A stretch of DNA of 64,000 nt from Arthrobacter sp. KBS0702 (lineage in GTDB: Bacteria > Actinomycetota > Actinomycetes > Actinomycetales > Micrococcaceae): the NCBI RefSeq assembly GCF_005937985.2, contig NZ_CP042172.1, forward strand, positions 2,108,001 to 2,172,000, in the 5' to 3' direction. Under the pieces are notes generated by a model, which was not told the origin of the DNA, searched no databases, and saw only the letters and a list, made by a program, of their open reading frames with translations. This document shows, piece by piece, positions 27,677 through 38,503 of the stretch (its first letter is position 1; each line of letters starts with the position of its first letter). A program made the position numbers and the translations under genes.

Positions 27677-27818
27677 AGGGTTCTCCTTTGGAAGTCAAAC
27701 GGCGAGCTCGCACCGCGTCCTGCCCGCGGCTGTGGCCACGGACGGCACGGTGCAACGGTTAGGCATAGCGACGCTGTCAGCGGATTTATTCCGGCGTCGG
27801 TGCGGACGCCCGTTACCG

Positions 27819-29099
<1,281 letters not shown>

Positions 29100-29246
29100 A
29101 TGGGAACCCCTTAGTATCTTGCTGCCGGCTGGGTCGTGCTCCTGTGCAGCGCTGCATCCGTTACTGGATCACGGACGTTCCTCGCGGGACGTAAGACCGT
29201 GACATCTTCCACTCTAGGTCACTTTGGCCCTGATGGGTGGAAAGAA

Positions 29247-29287
29247 GACGCCGGTGCGGCCCATTTCTCCTGAGCTGCACCGGCGTC
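29247..29287 (-). terminator. Terminator after clpP2
   Basis: On the minus strand 11-bp arms (29287-29277 and 29257-29247, GACGCCGGTGC) are followed by TTCTTTCC. A second short hairpin, GGCAGTCG with its complement (29293-29313), lies just before it, next to the clpP2 stop. Confidence 0.75.
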
Positions 29288-29318
29288 GTGTGGCAGTCGT
29301 GGTGCGACTGCCGATGTA

Positions 29319-29984
29319 CTACTTCGTGATGGCCTGCGGCTTGATCTTGCGGGAATCGAGCACCTGGTCGATCAGCCCGTAGGTCATGGCCTCGGCGGCC
29401 GTGAGGATCTTGTCGCGTTCGATGTCGTTGTTGACCTGCTCGGAGGTGCGGCCGGAGTGCTTGGCCAGCGTGTCTTCGAGCCAGGAGCGCATCCGCATGA
29501 CTTCGGCGGCCTGGATCTCCAGGTCGGAGGCCTGTCCGCCCTGGCCGCCGGAGAGGGCGGGCTGGTGGATCAGCACCCGCGCGTTCGGCAGGGCCAGCCG
29601 CTTGCCCGGGGTGCCGGCGGCGAGGAGCACGGCGGCCGCGCTGGCGGCCTGGCCCAGGCAGACCGTCTGGATCTCGGGGCGGATGTACTGCATCGTGTCG
29701 TAGATCGCCGTCATGGCGGTGAACGAACCGCCGGGCGAGTTGATGTAGAGCGTGATGTCGCGGTCCGGGTCGGTGGACTCGAGCACCAGCAGCTGGGCCA
29801 TCACGTCATCGGCGGAGGCGTCGTCGACCTGGACGCCCAGGAAGATGATGCGGTCCTCGAACAGTTTGGTGTAGGGGTCCTGGCGCTTGAAGCCGTAGGG
29901 GGTGCGCTCTTCAAACTGCGGCAGCACGTAGCGGCTGCTCGGCAGGTTCCCGGCAGTCGATCCGAAGTTGTAGTTCATGTTCAT
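29319..29984 (-). CDS. clpP2: ATP-dependent Clp protease proteolytic subunit ClpP2
   Basis: One of two ClpP paralogues that in actinobacteria form a mixed ClpP1P2 tetradecamer. The 221-residue protein has the catalytic triad Ser115 (GQAASAAAV), His140 (LIHQPA) and Asp191 (ERDKILTA). The long N-terminal part ([22 protein letters not shown]) is typical of ClpP2. I chose the ATG at 29984, with AGGAG 2 bases before it; the ATG at 29978 has better spacing and would drop two residues. It starts 32 bp after clpP1 and is surely cotranscribed. Confidence 0.97.
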   Translation of the reverse strand: MNMNYNFGSTAGNLPSSRYVLPQFEERTPYGFKRQDPYTKLFEDRIIFLGVQVDDASADDVMAQLLVLESTDPDRDITLYINSPGGSFTAMTAIYDTMQYIRPEIQTVCLGQAASAAAVLLAAGTPGKRLALPNARVLIHQPALSGGQGGQASDLEIQAAEVMRMRSWLEDTLAKHSGRTSEQVNNDIERDKILTAAEAMTYGLIDQVLDSRKIKPQAITK

Positions 29985-30016
29985 TGCTCCTGGAGTCGGT
30001 TCTGTCTGCGTGCCGG

Positions 30017-30655
30017 TTAGTTTTCGCTGCCGGCGTCGGCGTTGGTTCCGCCGCCGCCTGCCACGGACCCGGCGTGCGCCGCGATCTTGTCGAAGAAGCC
30101 GTATTCGAGGGCTTCGGTCGCCGTGAACCACTTGTCGCGGTCGTTGTCCTTGAGGATGGTCTCCACGGTCTGCCCGGTCTGCTCGGCCGTCAGTTCGGCC
30201 ATGACCTTCTTCATGTGCAGGATGAGCTCGGCCTGGATCTTGATGTCCGAGGCGGTGCCGCCGATGCCGCCGGAGGGCTGGTGCATCAGGATGCGGGCGT
30301 TCGGGGTGGCGTAGCGCTTGCCCTTGGTGCCGGAGGAGAGCAGGAACTGGCCCATCGAGGCGGCAAGGCCGGTGGCGACGGTGACGACGTCGTTCGGGAT
30401 GAACTGCATCGTGTCGTAGATGGCCATGCCGGCGGTGACGGAACCGCCGGGCGAGTTGATGTACAGGTAGATGTCCTTCTCGGGGTTCTCGGCCGAGAGC
30501 AGCAGCAGCTGCGAGCAGATCGCGTTGGCGTTTTCGTCGCGGACCTCGGAGCCGAGCCAGATGATGCGCTCTTTCAGCAGGCGGTTGTAAATGTAGTTAT
30601 CCTGGGCCGCCGGATCGACGGTAGCCATCCGGGGTGCCCCTGCTTGCTGTGACAT
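30017..30655 (-). CDS. clpP1: ATP-dependent Clp protease proteolytic subunit ClpP1
   Basis: The 212-residue partner of ClpP2 in the mixed serine protease. The triad is Ser100 (GLAASMGQ), His125 (LMHQPSGG) and Asp174 (NDRDKWFTA). The C-terminal tail ([17 protein letters not shown]) is Gly-rich and probably flexible. It is the first gene of the clpP1-clpP2 unit; the trigger factor gene ends 220 bp upstream with its own terminator. A ClgR-like box and a candidate -10 in that gap suggest activator-controlled expression. Confidence 0.97.
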   Translation of the reverse strand: MSQQAGAPRMATVDPAAQDNYIYNRLLKERIIWLGSEVRDENANAICSQLLLLSAENPEKDIYLYINSPGGSVTAGMAIYDTMQFIPNDVVTVATGLAASMGQFLLSSGTKGKRYATPNARILMHQPSGGIGGTASDIKIQAELILHMKKVMAELTAEQTGQTVETILKDNDRDKWFTATEALEYGFFDKIAAHAGSVAGGGGTNADAGSEN

Positions 30656-30720
30656 GTGTACTTACCTCTCGCTGGCGACGGTGACGCCACTTGACGGCAT
30701 CACTGAACTTTCCTACATGG

Positions 30721-30780
30721 ACACTAACGGTTTTCGCGGCCGCTTTGTGCGCAGGCGCAGGGCTGTTCGCTGACGGCGCA
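30721..30780 (-). promoter_or_regulatory. Candidate ClgR box and promoter of clpP1P2
   Basis: GTTCGCTGACGGCG at 30765-30778 (read on the plus strand) fits the ClgR site as I recall it from Corynebacterium (CGCY-NAN-RGCG) and the Streptomyces GTTCGC-N5-GCG form. On the minus strand a -10-like TAGTGT lies at 30726-30721 with a poor -35 (CACAAA, 17 bases upstream). The box would be centred about 60 bases before the transcription start, a normal place for an activator. Confidence 0.55.
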
Positions 30781-30805
30781 CGATTGGCCGGGAGGGTTCA
30801 TTGCA

Positions 30806-30849
30806 GGCTTAAAAAGCCGCACCCCCGGATGCGTGATCCGGGGGTGCGG
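30806..30849 (-). terminator. Intrinsic terminator of tig
   Basis: On the minus strand 14-bp arms (30849-30836 and 30830-30817, CCGCACCCCCGGAT) with a 5-base loop are followed by GGCTTTTTAAG. This is a textbook intrinsic terminator 25 bp after the tig stop. Confidence 0.92.
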
Positions 30850-30874
30850 GCAGGGACTGCGGGAACAGGAAGTG

Positions 30875-32275
30875 CTAGAACTTCACTGCTGCCGGGTCAT
30901 CGTTCTTGGCGGTGGCTGCTTCCTCGGAAGCGGTCTCCTCGGAAGCGGCGTCCTCGGCGTCGGCTTCGAAGGAAGCCTCTTCGCCGCCGGGGCGGACGAA
31001 GTCGCTCAGGTCGATCTTGTTGCCCTCGGTGTCGGTGACCTCGGCCTGGCCCAGGACGACGGCGAGTGCCTTGCGGCGGCGCACCTCGGAAACCATCATG
31101 GGAACCTGGCCGCTCTGATCGATGATCTGGGCGAACTGGTTCGGGTCCATGCCGTACTGGCTGGCGGTAGTGACGATGTAGTCGATCAGCTCGTTCTGAG
31201 TGACGTTGACTTCTTCCTTTTCGGCGATGGCGTCAAGGATGATCTCGTTCTGGAAGGCGCGCTCGGTGTTGGCCTTGACCTCGGCGCGGTGCTCCTCGGT
31301 GTCGTGCTCGCCTTCACCGTGGGAGTTCTCGGCGCTGAAGTGCTGCTCGAGCTGCTCTTCGACGACGGATGCCGGAACCGGAACCTCTACGAGCTCGACG
31401 AGCTTGTCCAGGACCTTGTCGCGGGCCTCGACGCCCTGCTCGACCGTCTTGGAGTCGGCGGCCTGCTTGGCCAGGTCCTCGCGGAGCTCGGCAAGGGTGT
31501 CGAACTCGGACGCCAGCTGGGCGAAGTCGTCGTTGGCCTCGGGAAGCTCGCGCTCCTTGACGGCCTTGACGACAACCTTCACCTGTGCGGACTCGCCGGC
31601 GTGGTCACCGCCCACCAGTGTGGTGTCGAAGATGGCGTCCTCGTCGGCGCTGAGGCCGGTGACGGCTTCGTCGAGGCCTTCGAGCATGGTGCCGGCGCCA
31701 ACCTGGTAGGACAGGCCGGAAGCGGAGTCGACCTCGGCGCCGTCGATCGAGGCGGTGATGTCGATGGTGAGGAAGTCACCGTCGGCGGCGGGACGGTCCA
31801 CGGACTTGAGCGTGCCGAACCGGCCGCGCAGTTCGTCGAGGGCCTTGTCGACGTCGGCGTCGGACGACTCCGCGGCGGCGACCTCAACCTTGATGCCGGC
31901 GTAGTCCGGGAGTTCGATCTCGGGACGGACATCAACCTCGGCGTGGAACTTCAGTTCGCCGTCGGTGGCGGACGGGTCCGGCACCTCGGTGATTTCGACC
32001 TCGGGACGGCTCAGCGGACGGATGCCGGTTTCCTGCACGGCAGCCTGGTACCAGCCGTTGAGGCCTTCATTGATGGCCGTCTCCAAGACGTAGCCGCGGC
32101 CAACGCGCTGGTCAATGAGCTTGGAGGGGACTTTGCCCTTGCGGAACCCGGGAACCTGGATCTGGGAAGCAACAGTCTTGTATGCCTCGGCGATGCTGGG
32201 CTTCAATTCCTCAAAGGGGACCTCAACATTGAGCTTGACCCGCGTGGGGGTGAGGTTCTCGACAGCGCTCTTCAC
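30875..32275 (-). CDS. tig: Trigger factor
   Basis: Trigger factor is the ribosome-bound chaperone that meets nascent chains. The 466-residue protein has the ribosome-binding N-domain with the signature [10 protein letters not shown] (GFRxGxxP), a PPIase (FKBP-like) domain in the middle (about 160-250) and the helical C-terminal substrate-binding domain. The C-terminus ends in an acidic Glu/Ala-rich tail, common in actinobacteria. It lies upstream of clpP1-clpP2-clpX on the same strand, the usual chaperone-protease cluster, but a strong terminator follows it. Confidence 0.97.
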   Translation of the reverse strand: MKSAVENLTPTRVKLNVEVPFEELKPSIAEAYKTVASQIQVPGFRKGKVPSKLIDQRVGRGYVLETAINEGLNGWYQAAVQETGIRPLSRPEVEITEVPDPSATDGELKFHAEVDVRPEIELPDYAGIKVEVAAAESSDADVDKALDELRGRFGTLKSVDRPAADGDFLTIDITASIDGAEVDSASGLSYQVGAGTMLEGLDEAVTGLSADEDAIFDTTLVGGDHAGESAQVKVVVKAVKERELPEANDDFAQLASEFDTLAELREDLAKQAADSKTVEQGVEARDKVLDKLVELVEVPVPASVVEEQLEQHFSAENSHGEGEHDTEEHRAEVKANTERAFQNEIILDAIAEKEEVNVTQNELIDYIVTTASQYGMDPNQFAQIIDQSGQVPMMVSEVRRRKALAVVLGQAEVTDTEGNKIDLSDFVRPGGEEASFEADAEDAASEETASEEAATAKNDDPAAVKF

Positions 32276-32344
32276 AGTCTAAGTACTCCTGGTTTGGGGG
32301 GATGGGGCTCTGCAACGCCACTTCGAAAGGCAGTTGCTGCAGAG

Positions 32345-32419
32345 TCGGGGTGACAGGATTTGAACCTGCGACTTCCTGCTCCCAAAGCAGGCGCTCTAGC
32401 CAAGCTGAGCTACACCCCG
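32345..32419 (-). tRNA. tRNA-Pro (anticodon TGG)
   Basis: The minus strand folds into a cloverleaf: acceptor CGGGGTG (32419-32413) with CACCCCG (32352-32346), discriminator A, D-arm with AGCTCAGCTTGG, anticodon arm CTGCT-TTGGGAG-CAG with anticodon TGG, and T-arm GGTTCAAATCC. The CCA end is not encoded. Confidence 0.95.
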
Positions 32420-32551
32420 TAAGTGCACAGAACAGTCTACGGTCATCCTGTGGCGTTTTGCACATTTGACACTGGGGGCCTGAATTGGGTTTAGTTGTAT
32501 CCGGCTTCAACAGCCGCCCGGAAGTTTTGCTGAAGTTCCAGTAAATCCCCC

Positions 32552-32622
32552 GGGGACGTAGCTTAATGGTAAAGCCTCAGTCTTCCAAACTGATTACGCG
32601 GGTTCGATTCCCGTCGTCCCCT
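32552..32622 (+). tRNA. tRNA-Gly (anticodon TCC)
   Basis: The plus strand folds into a cloverleaf: acceptor GGGGACG with CGTCCCC, discriminator T, D-arm with AGCTTAATGGT, anticodon arm CAGT-CTTCCAA-ACTG with anticodon TCC, T-arm GGGTTCGATTCCC. CC but not CCA follows. It is transcribed away from tRNA-Pro and is followed by a terminator. Confidence 0.95.
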
Positions 32623-32642
32623 CCGAAATATGACGAAGAACG

Positions 32643-32666
32643 GCCCCTCTCCGGAGGGGCTTTTTT
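32643..32666 (+). terminator. Intrinsic terminator of tRNA-Gly
   Basis: GCCCCTC (32643-32649) pairs with GAGGGGC (32654-32660) and is followed by TTTTTT. It lies 20 bp after the tRNA. Confidence 0.92.
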
Positions 32667-32702
32667 CATGCCCGCCCGCCATCGCGGCGGCTCCACAGGG
32701 GC

Positions 32703-33647
32703 TCAAGAGCGCTGGCAGACCGGGCACCAGTAGAGCTTCCGGGCAGCGTGCTCCGCCACGGCCACGGCCGTGCCGCAGGCCCGGCAGTCCAGGCCCTGGC
32801 GCCGGTAAACGAAGTGCGCGTCCTCCGGGTCGGGCAGCCCGTTGGGCGTCCCCGGCGCGTTGGGCGATCCCGCTCCCCCTGCACCTGTTCGCGCCGGCCC
32901 CGTCCAGTAGCGCGGAGGGGTGGTGATGATCCGGCCGTCCCGCACGCCGTTGGACATCATGGCGACGGTGTCGTCCCAGAGCAGCCCGGCGGCCTCCGCG
33001 GGCAGGGCATTCCCGGGCAGCCAGGGGTCCAGCCGTCCCCGGAACAGCAGCTCGGCGCGGTAGACGTTCCCGACGCCGGCAATCACCCTCTGGTCCATCA
33101 GCAGCGTCGCCAGCGGGGTGCGCTTCCTGGCCAGCCCGGCGAGGAAGCTCTCCCGGTCGCCGGGCAGGTTCCGCAGCGGGTCCGGACCCAGCCGGGCCGC
33201 GACGGCCTCGACGTCGGCCTCGGTCAGCGTTTCGCAGGTGGTTGCCCCGCGCAGGTCCGCCCAGCCGTGCCCGCTCGCCAGCCGCACCCGGACCGCGCCG
33301 ACCGGCGCCGGCGGACCAGCATAGACGGGATCCGGGCCGTCGTCGGGGTAGGCCTCCCGCTCGCCTATTTTCCGGGGCGCGCCGATGCTGGAGGCCCCGC
33401 GGAAGCTGGCGTCGCCGCCGAAGTCCCAGGCGCCATACAGCCCCAGGTGCACGTGCAGGACCAGTCCGTGCTCGAAGCCGAGGAACAGGTGCTTGCCGTG
33501 CGCCGCGGATTCGGTGAGGACGTGGCCGTCCAGCAAGGCCGCGCCCTGCACGAAACGTCCCTGCGGGCTGGTCACCGCCAGCCGCTCCCCCGCGAAGACG
33601 TCCCCGAACTGCCGGGCCAGCCGATGGACTGAATGCCCCTCCGGCAC
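32703..33647 (-). CDS. Fpg/Nei family DNA glycosylase
   Basis: These bifunctional glycosylases/AP lyases remove oxidised bases. The 314-residue protein starts PEGHSVHRLA, which gives the catalytic Pro and Glu of the mature N-terminus, has AAHGKHLFL with the conserved lysine, a helix-two-turn-helix with IAGVGNVYRAELLF, and a C-terminal zinc finger (CRACG ... CPVC). PEGHSV and the overall wording are closer to Nei (endonuclease VIII) than to Fpg (PELPEV). The GTG start overlaps the rpiB stop by one base (TAGTG), so translation is coupled. Confidence 0.93.
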   Translation of the reverse strand: MPEGHSVHRLARQFGDVFAGERLAVTSPQGRFVQGAALLDGHVLTESAAHGKHLFLGFEHGLVLHVHLGLYGAWDFGGDASFRGASSIGAPRKIGEREAYPDDGPDPVYAGPPAPVGAVRVRLASGHGWADLRGATTCETLTEADVEAVAARLGPDPLRNLPGDRESFLAGLARKRTPLATLLMDQRVIAGVGNVYRAELLFRGRLDPWLPGNALPAEAAGLLWDDTVAMMSNGVRDGRIITTPPRYWTGPARTGAGGAGSPNAPGTPNGLPDPEDAHFVYRRQGLDCRACGTAVAVAEHAARKLYWCPVCQRS

Positions 33648-34141
33648 TACTCGACGACCTCGCCGGTGGCCTCGTAGGTGGCGATCTTGCCGATCCGGCG
33701 GATGTGGCGCTCGTCGTTGCTGAAGGGCTCGGTTAGGAAGGCCTCGATGATGGCCGTGGCCTCGTCGACGCTGTGCTGCCGGCCGCCGACGGCGACGACA
33801 TTGGCGTCGTTGTGCTCACGGGCCAACTTGGCGGTGGACAGGTTCCAGGCCAGGGCGGCCCGGACGCCCTTGACCTTGTTTGCCGCGATCTGCTCGCCGT
33901 TGCCGGAGCCGCCCAGCACGATGCCCAGCGCGCGGGTGCCCGCTGCCTGGTCGGCCACGACGGCGCGGGCGGCGTTGATGCAGAAGGAGGGGTAGTCATC
34001 CAGCGCGTCATAGACCTTCGGGCCGTGATCCACGACGTCGTAACCCTTGGCGCTGAGATGTCCCACCAGGTGGGCGCTGAGCTCCATGCCGGCGTGGTCG
34101 GTGGCGATATGAACGCGCGGGAAGTCCGGGGCAGTGGTCAC
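33647..34141 (-). CDS. rpiB: Ribose-5-phosphate isomerase B
   Basis: RpiB interconverts ribose-5-phosphate and ribulose-5-phosphate in the pentose phosphate pathway. The 164-residue protein from the GTG at 34141 has HIATDHAGMEL at the start and IVLGGSGNGEQIAANKVKGVRAA in the active-site loop. A Glu stands where the E. coli enzyme has its catalytic Cys, as in the Mycobacterium RpiB, so it should use the Glu-type mechanism. The frame continues 5', but only as Arg/Ser-rich filler. It forms a two-gene unit with the downstream glycosylase. Confidence 0.96.
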   Translation of the reverse strand: MTTAPDFPRVHIATDHAGMELSAHLVGHLSAKGYDVVDHGPKVYDALDDYPSFCINAARAVVADQAAGTRALGIVLGGSGNGEQIAANKVKGVRAALAWNLSTAKLAREHNDANVVAVGGRQHSVDEATAIIEAFLTEPFSNDERHIRRIGKIATYEATGEVVE

Positions 34142-34208
34142 GGGCGGATCCGTTCTGTGGGGCGCCGGTGGACTTCCGGCGCTGCTGGTCAGGGCTCCTC
34201 CCAGCCTA

Positions 34209-35216
34209 CTAGGGCTGCGACGCCGGCGCCCCGCCGTCGCGGCGGGCCCGGTCCGCAACGCGGGAGAGCACCTGCGCCACGTTGTCCGCCGTCGTCGGGC
34301 TGCCGCCGCTTACGGTCAGCCGCCGGCCATCGGAGCGGTCCACGACGACGGCGGGTCCGCTGCTGACCAGCATCGCTGTCGTGGCACCGTGGTTCCGGTA
34401 GCCCCAGCCGCCGTAGTCGGCGGCCTTGACCTCTTTGGGCGTCGCCGACTCGATGGCGGCCGCGGGGACGTCCATCACTCTCAAGAACCCGGCGGCGAAC
34501 ACCCGGAGCCCGTTCCGGTCAACGCGGATGCGGGCGAAGAGGAACACAGCCACCAGCAGCGCGGCCGCCACCAGCAACGCTGCCAGCCACGGGACAGCGA
34601 CGGTCAGCAGGGCCGCGGGAAACAGGGTGGCGATGCCGAGCATCACGAAGACCGAGCTGCGGGCGTGGACCCAGAGGCTGACGGTATCCCGGGCGAGCTG
34701 AGGGTCCAGCGCCTTTTCCAGTGCCTCGCGCGCGGCCCGTTCATCCTCCGCGGACCACCGCTCGTCCGCTTTGAACACGAAGCCCATGACCACCCCGAGA
34801 CCCAGGGCCGCCCCGCTGCCCATGGCCAGGACCGCCACGTCCACGCGGGATTCCCGTGCGTCGGCGAGGCCCAACTGGCCCACCAGCACCGCGGCCAGGA
34901 CAGTGGTCACGAAGAGGCTGACCGCCAGCCCGGTGCCCATCATGAACCGGCGCATCAGCGCCGGGCGGGACAACGGCGCCGCCTGCAGCAGGACGGCCCA
35001 GCCGACCAGCACGATCAGGCCCGCGCCGACGCCTACCACGGCCCCGAAGGGTGCGAAATCCGCGGCGCCGTCACCGGTCCAGCGGACGGCCAGGGGCTCG
35101 GGCAGGTCCGCGCGGATCAGCAGCGCGCAGACGACGAAGGCGGCAGCCAGCATGAGCGGGAACCCCACGGCGAAGCGCAGGGCCCTGACGTCCACGGAAT
35201 CCCGGATCTTTCCCAT
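34209..35216 (-). CDS. DUF1648-type membrane protein
   Basis: The 335-residue protein from the ATG at 35216 (TTGGAGCC upstream) has about six hydrophobic segments. The first is followed by LPEPLAVRWTGDGAADFAPFG, which matches DUF1648 (HW-x2-G-x2-D), also seen in SdpI-like immunity proteins. A cytoplasmic C-terminal part of about 110 residues contains short beta-rich sequence ending in VVVDRSDGRRLTVSGGSP. Function unknown. It is divergent from pepN and upstream of rpiB, 67 bp apart. Confidence 0.75.
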   Translation of the reverse strand: MGKIRDSVDVRALRFAVGFPLMLAAAFVVCALLIRADLPEPLAVRWTGDGAADFAPFGAVVGVGAGLIVLVGWAVLLQAAPLSRPALMRRFMMGTGLAVSLFVTTVLAAVLVGQLGLADARESRVDVAVLAMGSGAALGLGVVMGFVFKADERWSAEDERAAREALEKALDPQLARDTVSLWVHARSSVFVMLGIATLFPAALLTVAVPWLAALLVAAALLVAVFLFARIRVDRNGLRVFAAGFLRVMDVPAAAIESATPKEVKAADYGGWGYRNHGATTAMLVSSGPAVVVDRSDGRRLTVSGGSPTTADNVAQVLSRVADRARRDGGAPASQP

Positions 35217-35351
35217 GGCTCCAACGCTACCCCTGCCGGGGCCGCCGGGAGAGACTCGCTGTGACGGGCGCAACTTGCCAACCCACCGCGTCGTGAAAGA
35301 ATAATTTCACAGTATCGTTTCCACCGTTCCCACCCCCTTTGGAGGCACCAC

Positions 35352-37913
35352 TTGCCCGGTATGAACCTCACGCGCGCCGAAGCCCGCGAGCGCGCCGCAC
35401 TGATCGCCGTCGACTCCTATGAGGTCAGCCTCGACCTGACGCGGGGCGAGAAGGTGTTCGGCTCCACCACCGCCGTAAAGTTCACGGCAAAGCCGGGGTC
35501 TTCCACCTTCATCGACGCCGTAACGCACACGGTGCACAGTGTCACGCTCAACGGCCGCGAACTGGACCCCGCGGAGGTCTCCGACGGCATCCGGATCCAG
35601 CTCCCGGACCTCGCAGCGGAGAACGAGCTCCTGGTGGTCGCGGACGCGCCTTACATGAACACCGGCGAAGGCCTGCACCGCTTCGTGGACCCGGTGGACA
35701 ACGAGGTCTACCTGTACACGCAGTTCGAGGTTCCGGATTCCCGGCGGATGTTCGCCGTCTTCGAGCAGCCCGACCTCAAGGCCAGCTTCAGCTTCTCCGT
35801 CACGGCGCCCTCGCACTGGGACGTCGTCTCCAACTCCCCCACTCCGGAACCTGTGGAAACCATCCCCGGCGAGGACGGCGGCGCCCGCTCGGTCTGGGAA
35901 TTCGCCCCCACCCCGCGGCTCTCCTCCTACGTCACGGCCCTGATCGCCGGTCCGTACCAGTCGGTCCGCAGCGAAGTGAAGTCCGCGGACGGGAAGGTCA
36001 CGCCGCTGGGCGTGTTTGCCCGTAAGTCCCTCATGCAGTACCTCGACGCGGACAACATCTTCGACCTCACCCGCCAGGGCTTCGAGTTCTTCGAGGCGCA
36101 GTTCGGCTGCCCGTACCCGTTCGAGAAGTACGACCAGCTCTTCGTGCCGGAGTTCAATGCCGGCGCCATGGAAAACGCCGGCGCCGTCACCATCCTGGAA
36201 GGGTACGTCTTCCGCAGCAAGGTCACGGACGCCCAGGTGGAGCGCCGCGCCATCACCGTGCTGCACGAGCTGGCCCACATGTGGTTCGGCGACCTCGTGA
36301 CTATGCGCTGGTGGAACGACCTCTGGCTCAACGAGTCCTTCGCCGAATACATGTCGCACCTCGCCGCCGTCGAAAACACCAAGTTCGACCACGCCTGGAC
36401 CACCTTCGCCTCGGTGGAGAAGTCCTGGGCCTACCGCCAGGACCAGCTGCCCACCACGCACCCGATCTTCGCCGAGATAAACGACCTGCAGGATGTCGAA
36501 GTGAACTTTGACGGCATCACCTATGCCAAGGGCGCCTCGGTGCTCCGGCAGCTGGTGGCCTGGGTGGGTCCGGAGGAGTTCATGGCCGGGGTCCGCGAGT
36601 ACTTCCGCAAGCACTCCTGGCAGAACACCGAGCTCAGCGACCTGATGGTCGAGCTGGAAAAGGCCAGCGGACGCGACCTGGACCACTGGGGCCAGCTCTG
36701 GCTGGAGACCGCCGGGGTCAACACGCTCAAGCCCGAACTGTCCGTCGGCGAGGACGGCACGATCTCGTCCTTCGCCATCCTGCAGTCCGCCACCGAGGCG
36801 CAGCCGACCATCCGCCCGCACCGGCTCGCCGTCGGTTTCTACAACCTGGACGGCGCCGGGAAGCTCGAGCGGGTGCACCGCGAGGAGCTCGATGTCGACG
36901 GTGAACGTACCGAGGTTCCGGCGCTGGCCGGCCTGGCTCAGCCGGACTTGATCCTGCTCAACGACGACGACCTCGCCTATGCCAAGGTCCGGCTGGACCC
37001 GAAGTCCCTCGCCACCGCCACGGCGCACTTGAAGGATTTCGGCCAGAGCCTCCCCCGCACCCTCGTCTGGGGCTCGGCGTGGGACGCGGCCCGTGACGGC
37101 GAAACCCCGGCCCGCGGCTACGTGGAACTGATCCTGGCCAACATCGCCGAGGAATCCGACTCCTCCGTCATCCTGGTCCAGCTCCGCCAGCTCGCCACGA
37201 CGCTGAACTTCTACGTCGCCGCGGACCACAAGGAAGCCACCGCGACAGCCGCCGCGGACCGGCTCTGGGAGCTCGCCTCCCGCGTCCCGGCCGGCTCCGA
37301 CGCGCAGCTGCAGTTCGTGAAGTCCTACGCCCTGCTGGCCCGCAGCGCATCCCAGCTGGACACCGTCGCCGGGCTGCTCGACGGTTCGCGGGAGCTGGCC
37401 GGCCTCACCGTGGACCAGGACCTGCGCTGGGAGCTGATCGCGTCCCTCGTGGTCGGCGGCCGGGCCGGACAGGAAACAATCGACGCCGAGCTCGAGCACG
37501 ACAACACCGCCACCGGCCAGAACGCGGCTGCCCTGGCCAAGGCAGCCATCCCCACCGCGGAGGCCAAGGCCGCGGCCTGGGAGTCGATTGTGGTCAAGGG
37601 CGAACTGTCCAACGCGCTGCAGGGTTCCGCGGTGGCCGGGTTCACCCGGGTGCTGGACACGTCCCTGCTGGAGCCGTACGCCGAAAAGTACTTCGCGGCG
37701 GTCCCCGGCATCGTCAAGGACCGCACGCACGCGCTGGCCCAGCAGATCGTCGTCGGCCTCTACCCGGCGCAGCTGACCACCCAGGAAACCGTGGACCGCA
37801 CCGACGAGTTCCTCGCGTCGCTGCCGGAGGACAGCGCGGCGCTGCGCCGGATGATGCTGGAAAACCGCGACGGCGTCGCCCGCGCCCTGCGCGCCCGCGC
37901 CGCGGACGTCTAG
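35352..37913 (+). CDS. pepN: Aminopeptidase N (M1 family)
   Basis: PepN removes N-terminal residues from peptides in the cytoplasm. The 853-residue protein has the M1 signatures: GAMENAG for substrate binding and HELAHMWFGD with zinc ligands His305, His309 and Glu328. The C-terminal helical domain of the ERAP1-like type covers about 530-850. I chose the TTG at 35352 because GGAGG lies 6 bases before it; the in-frame ATG at 35361 would be 15 bases away. A terminator follows. The wording NLTRAEARERAALIAVDSYEV is typical of actinobacterial PepN. Confidence 0.96.
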   Translation: MPGMNLTRAEARERAALIAVDSYEVSLDLTRGEKVFGSTTAVKFTAKPGSSTFIDAVTHTVHSVTLNGRELDPAEVSDGIRIQLPDLAAENELLVVADAPYMNTGEGLHRFVDPVDNEVYLYTQFEVPDSRRMFAVFEQPDLKASFSFSVTAPSHWDVVSNSPTPEPVETIPGEDGGARSVWEFAPTPRLSSYVTALIAGPYQSVRSEVKSADGKVTPLGVFARKSLMQYLDADNIFDLTRQGFEFFEAQFGCPYPFEKYDQLFVPEFNAGAMENAGAVTILEGYVFRSKVTDAQVERRAITVLHELAHMWFGDLVTMRWWNDLWLNESFAEYMSHLAAVENTKFDHAWTTFASVEKSWAYRQDQLPTTHPIFAEINDLQDVEVNFDGITYAKGASVLRQLVAWVGPEEFMAGVREYFRKHSWQNTELSDLMVELEKASGRDLDHWGQLWLETAGVNTLKPELSVGEDGTISSFAILQSATEAQPTIRPHRLAVGFYNLDGAGKLERVHREELDVDGERTEVPALAGLAQPDLILLNDDDLAYAKVRLDPKSLATATAHLKDFGQSLPRTLVWGSAWDAARDGETPARGYVELILANIAEESDSSVILVQLRQLATTLNFYVAADHKEATATAAADRLWELASRVPAGSDAQLQFVKSYALLARSASQLDTVAGLLDGSRELAGLTVDQDLRWELIASLVVGGRAGQETIDAELEHDNTATGQNAAALAKAAIPTAEAKAAAWESIVVKGELSNALQGSAVAGFTRVLDTSLLEPYAEKYFAAVPGIVKDRTHALAQQIVVGLYPAQLTTQETVDRTDEFLASLPEDSAALRRMMLENRDGVARALRARAADV

Positions 37914-37943
37914 GCACGCCTCCTTGTCCTAGGCCCCTCGACA

Positions 37944-37986
37944 CAGGACCCGGCACCGCATGGCGGCGCCGGGTCCTGGCGTTTTG
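37944..37986 (+). terminator. Terminator of pepN
   Basis: Arms AGGACCCGGC (37945-37954) and its complement (37968-37977) are followed by GGCGTTTTGG. It lies between pepN and the OsmC gene. Confidence 0.75.
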
Positions 37987-38005
37987 GCGCCGCTAGACTG
38001 GCGGC

Positions 38006-38503
38006 ATGAGCCTCGACGAGCACCATTATGCGCTGACCGTCCGCTGGACCGGGAACCTGGGTGAGGGGACTTCCACCTACCGCGGCTACTCCCGCGACCA
38101 CGACGTCGAGATCCCCGGACTGCCGGTGCTCAAAGGCTCCGCGGACCCGACCTTCCACGGCGACCGGGAGCGGTACAACCCCGAGCAGTTGCTGCTGGCC
38201 GCGCTCTCGCAGTGCCACATGCTGTCCTTCCTCCACGTCGCCGTCAAGCACGGTGTGGTGGTGACCGGCTACGAGGACCGCGCCGAGGGCGTGATGCGGA
38301 CCAACCGGGACGGCAGCGGCCAGTTCGAATCGGTCACGCTAAAGCCCCGTGTCACGACGGCGGCACCGGTGACCGACGAGCTGATGGCGGAGCTGCACCA
38401 CGGCGCCAACGCGGTGTGCTTCATCGCCCGGAGCGTCAACTTCCCGGTCCGGCACGAGGCCTCGGCCGCGGTGGACCCGGGCCGGGCTGCTCAGGCGGAC
38501 TGA
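38006..38503 (+). CDS. OsmC family peroxiredoxin-like protein
   Basis: OsmC/Ohr proteins reduce organic hydroperoxides with two cysteines. The 165-residue protein has YNPEQLLLAALSQCHMLSFLHVA with Cys70 and HHGANAVCFIARSVNFP with Cys138, so both catalytic cysteines are present. It belongs to the wider OsmC group rather than to Ohr. The reading frame overlaps the convergent epimerase-like gene by 13 bp at the 3' ends. Confidence 0.93.
   Translation: MSLDEHHYALTVRWTGNLGEGTSTYRGYSRDHDVEIPGLPVLKGSADPTFHGDRERYNPEQLLLAALSQCHMLSFLHVAVKHGVVVTGYEDRAEGVMRTNRDGSGQFESVTLKPRVTTAAPVTDELMAELHHGANAVCFIARSVNFPVRHEASAAVDPGRAAQAD

Noticed and set aside
32223..32510. Open frame of 95 codons across tRNA-Pro
   Set aside because: It runs through the complete tRNA gene and has no protein-like sequence.
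35307..37730. Minus-strand open frame of 807 codons opposite pepN
   Set aside because: pepN has clear catalytic motifs, and the opposite frame is a Gly/Val/Arg-rich mirror with no domain.
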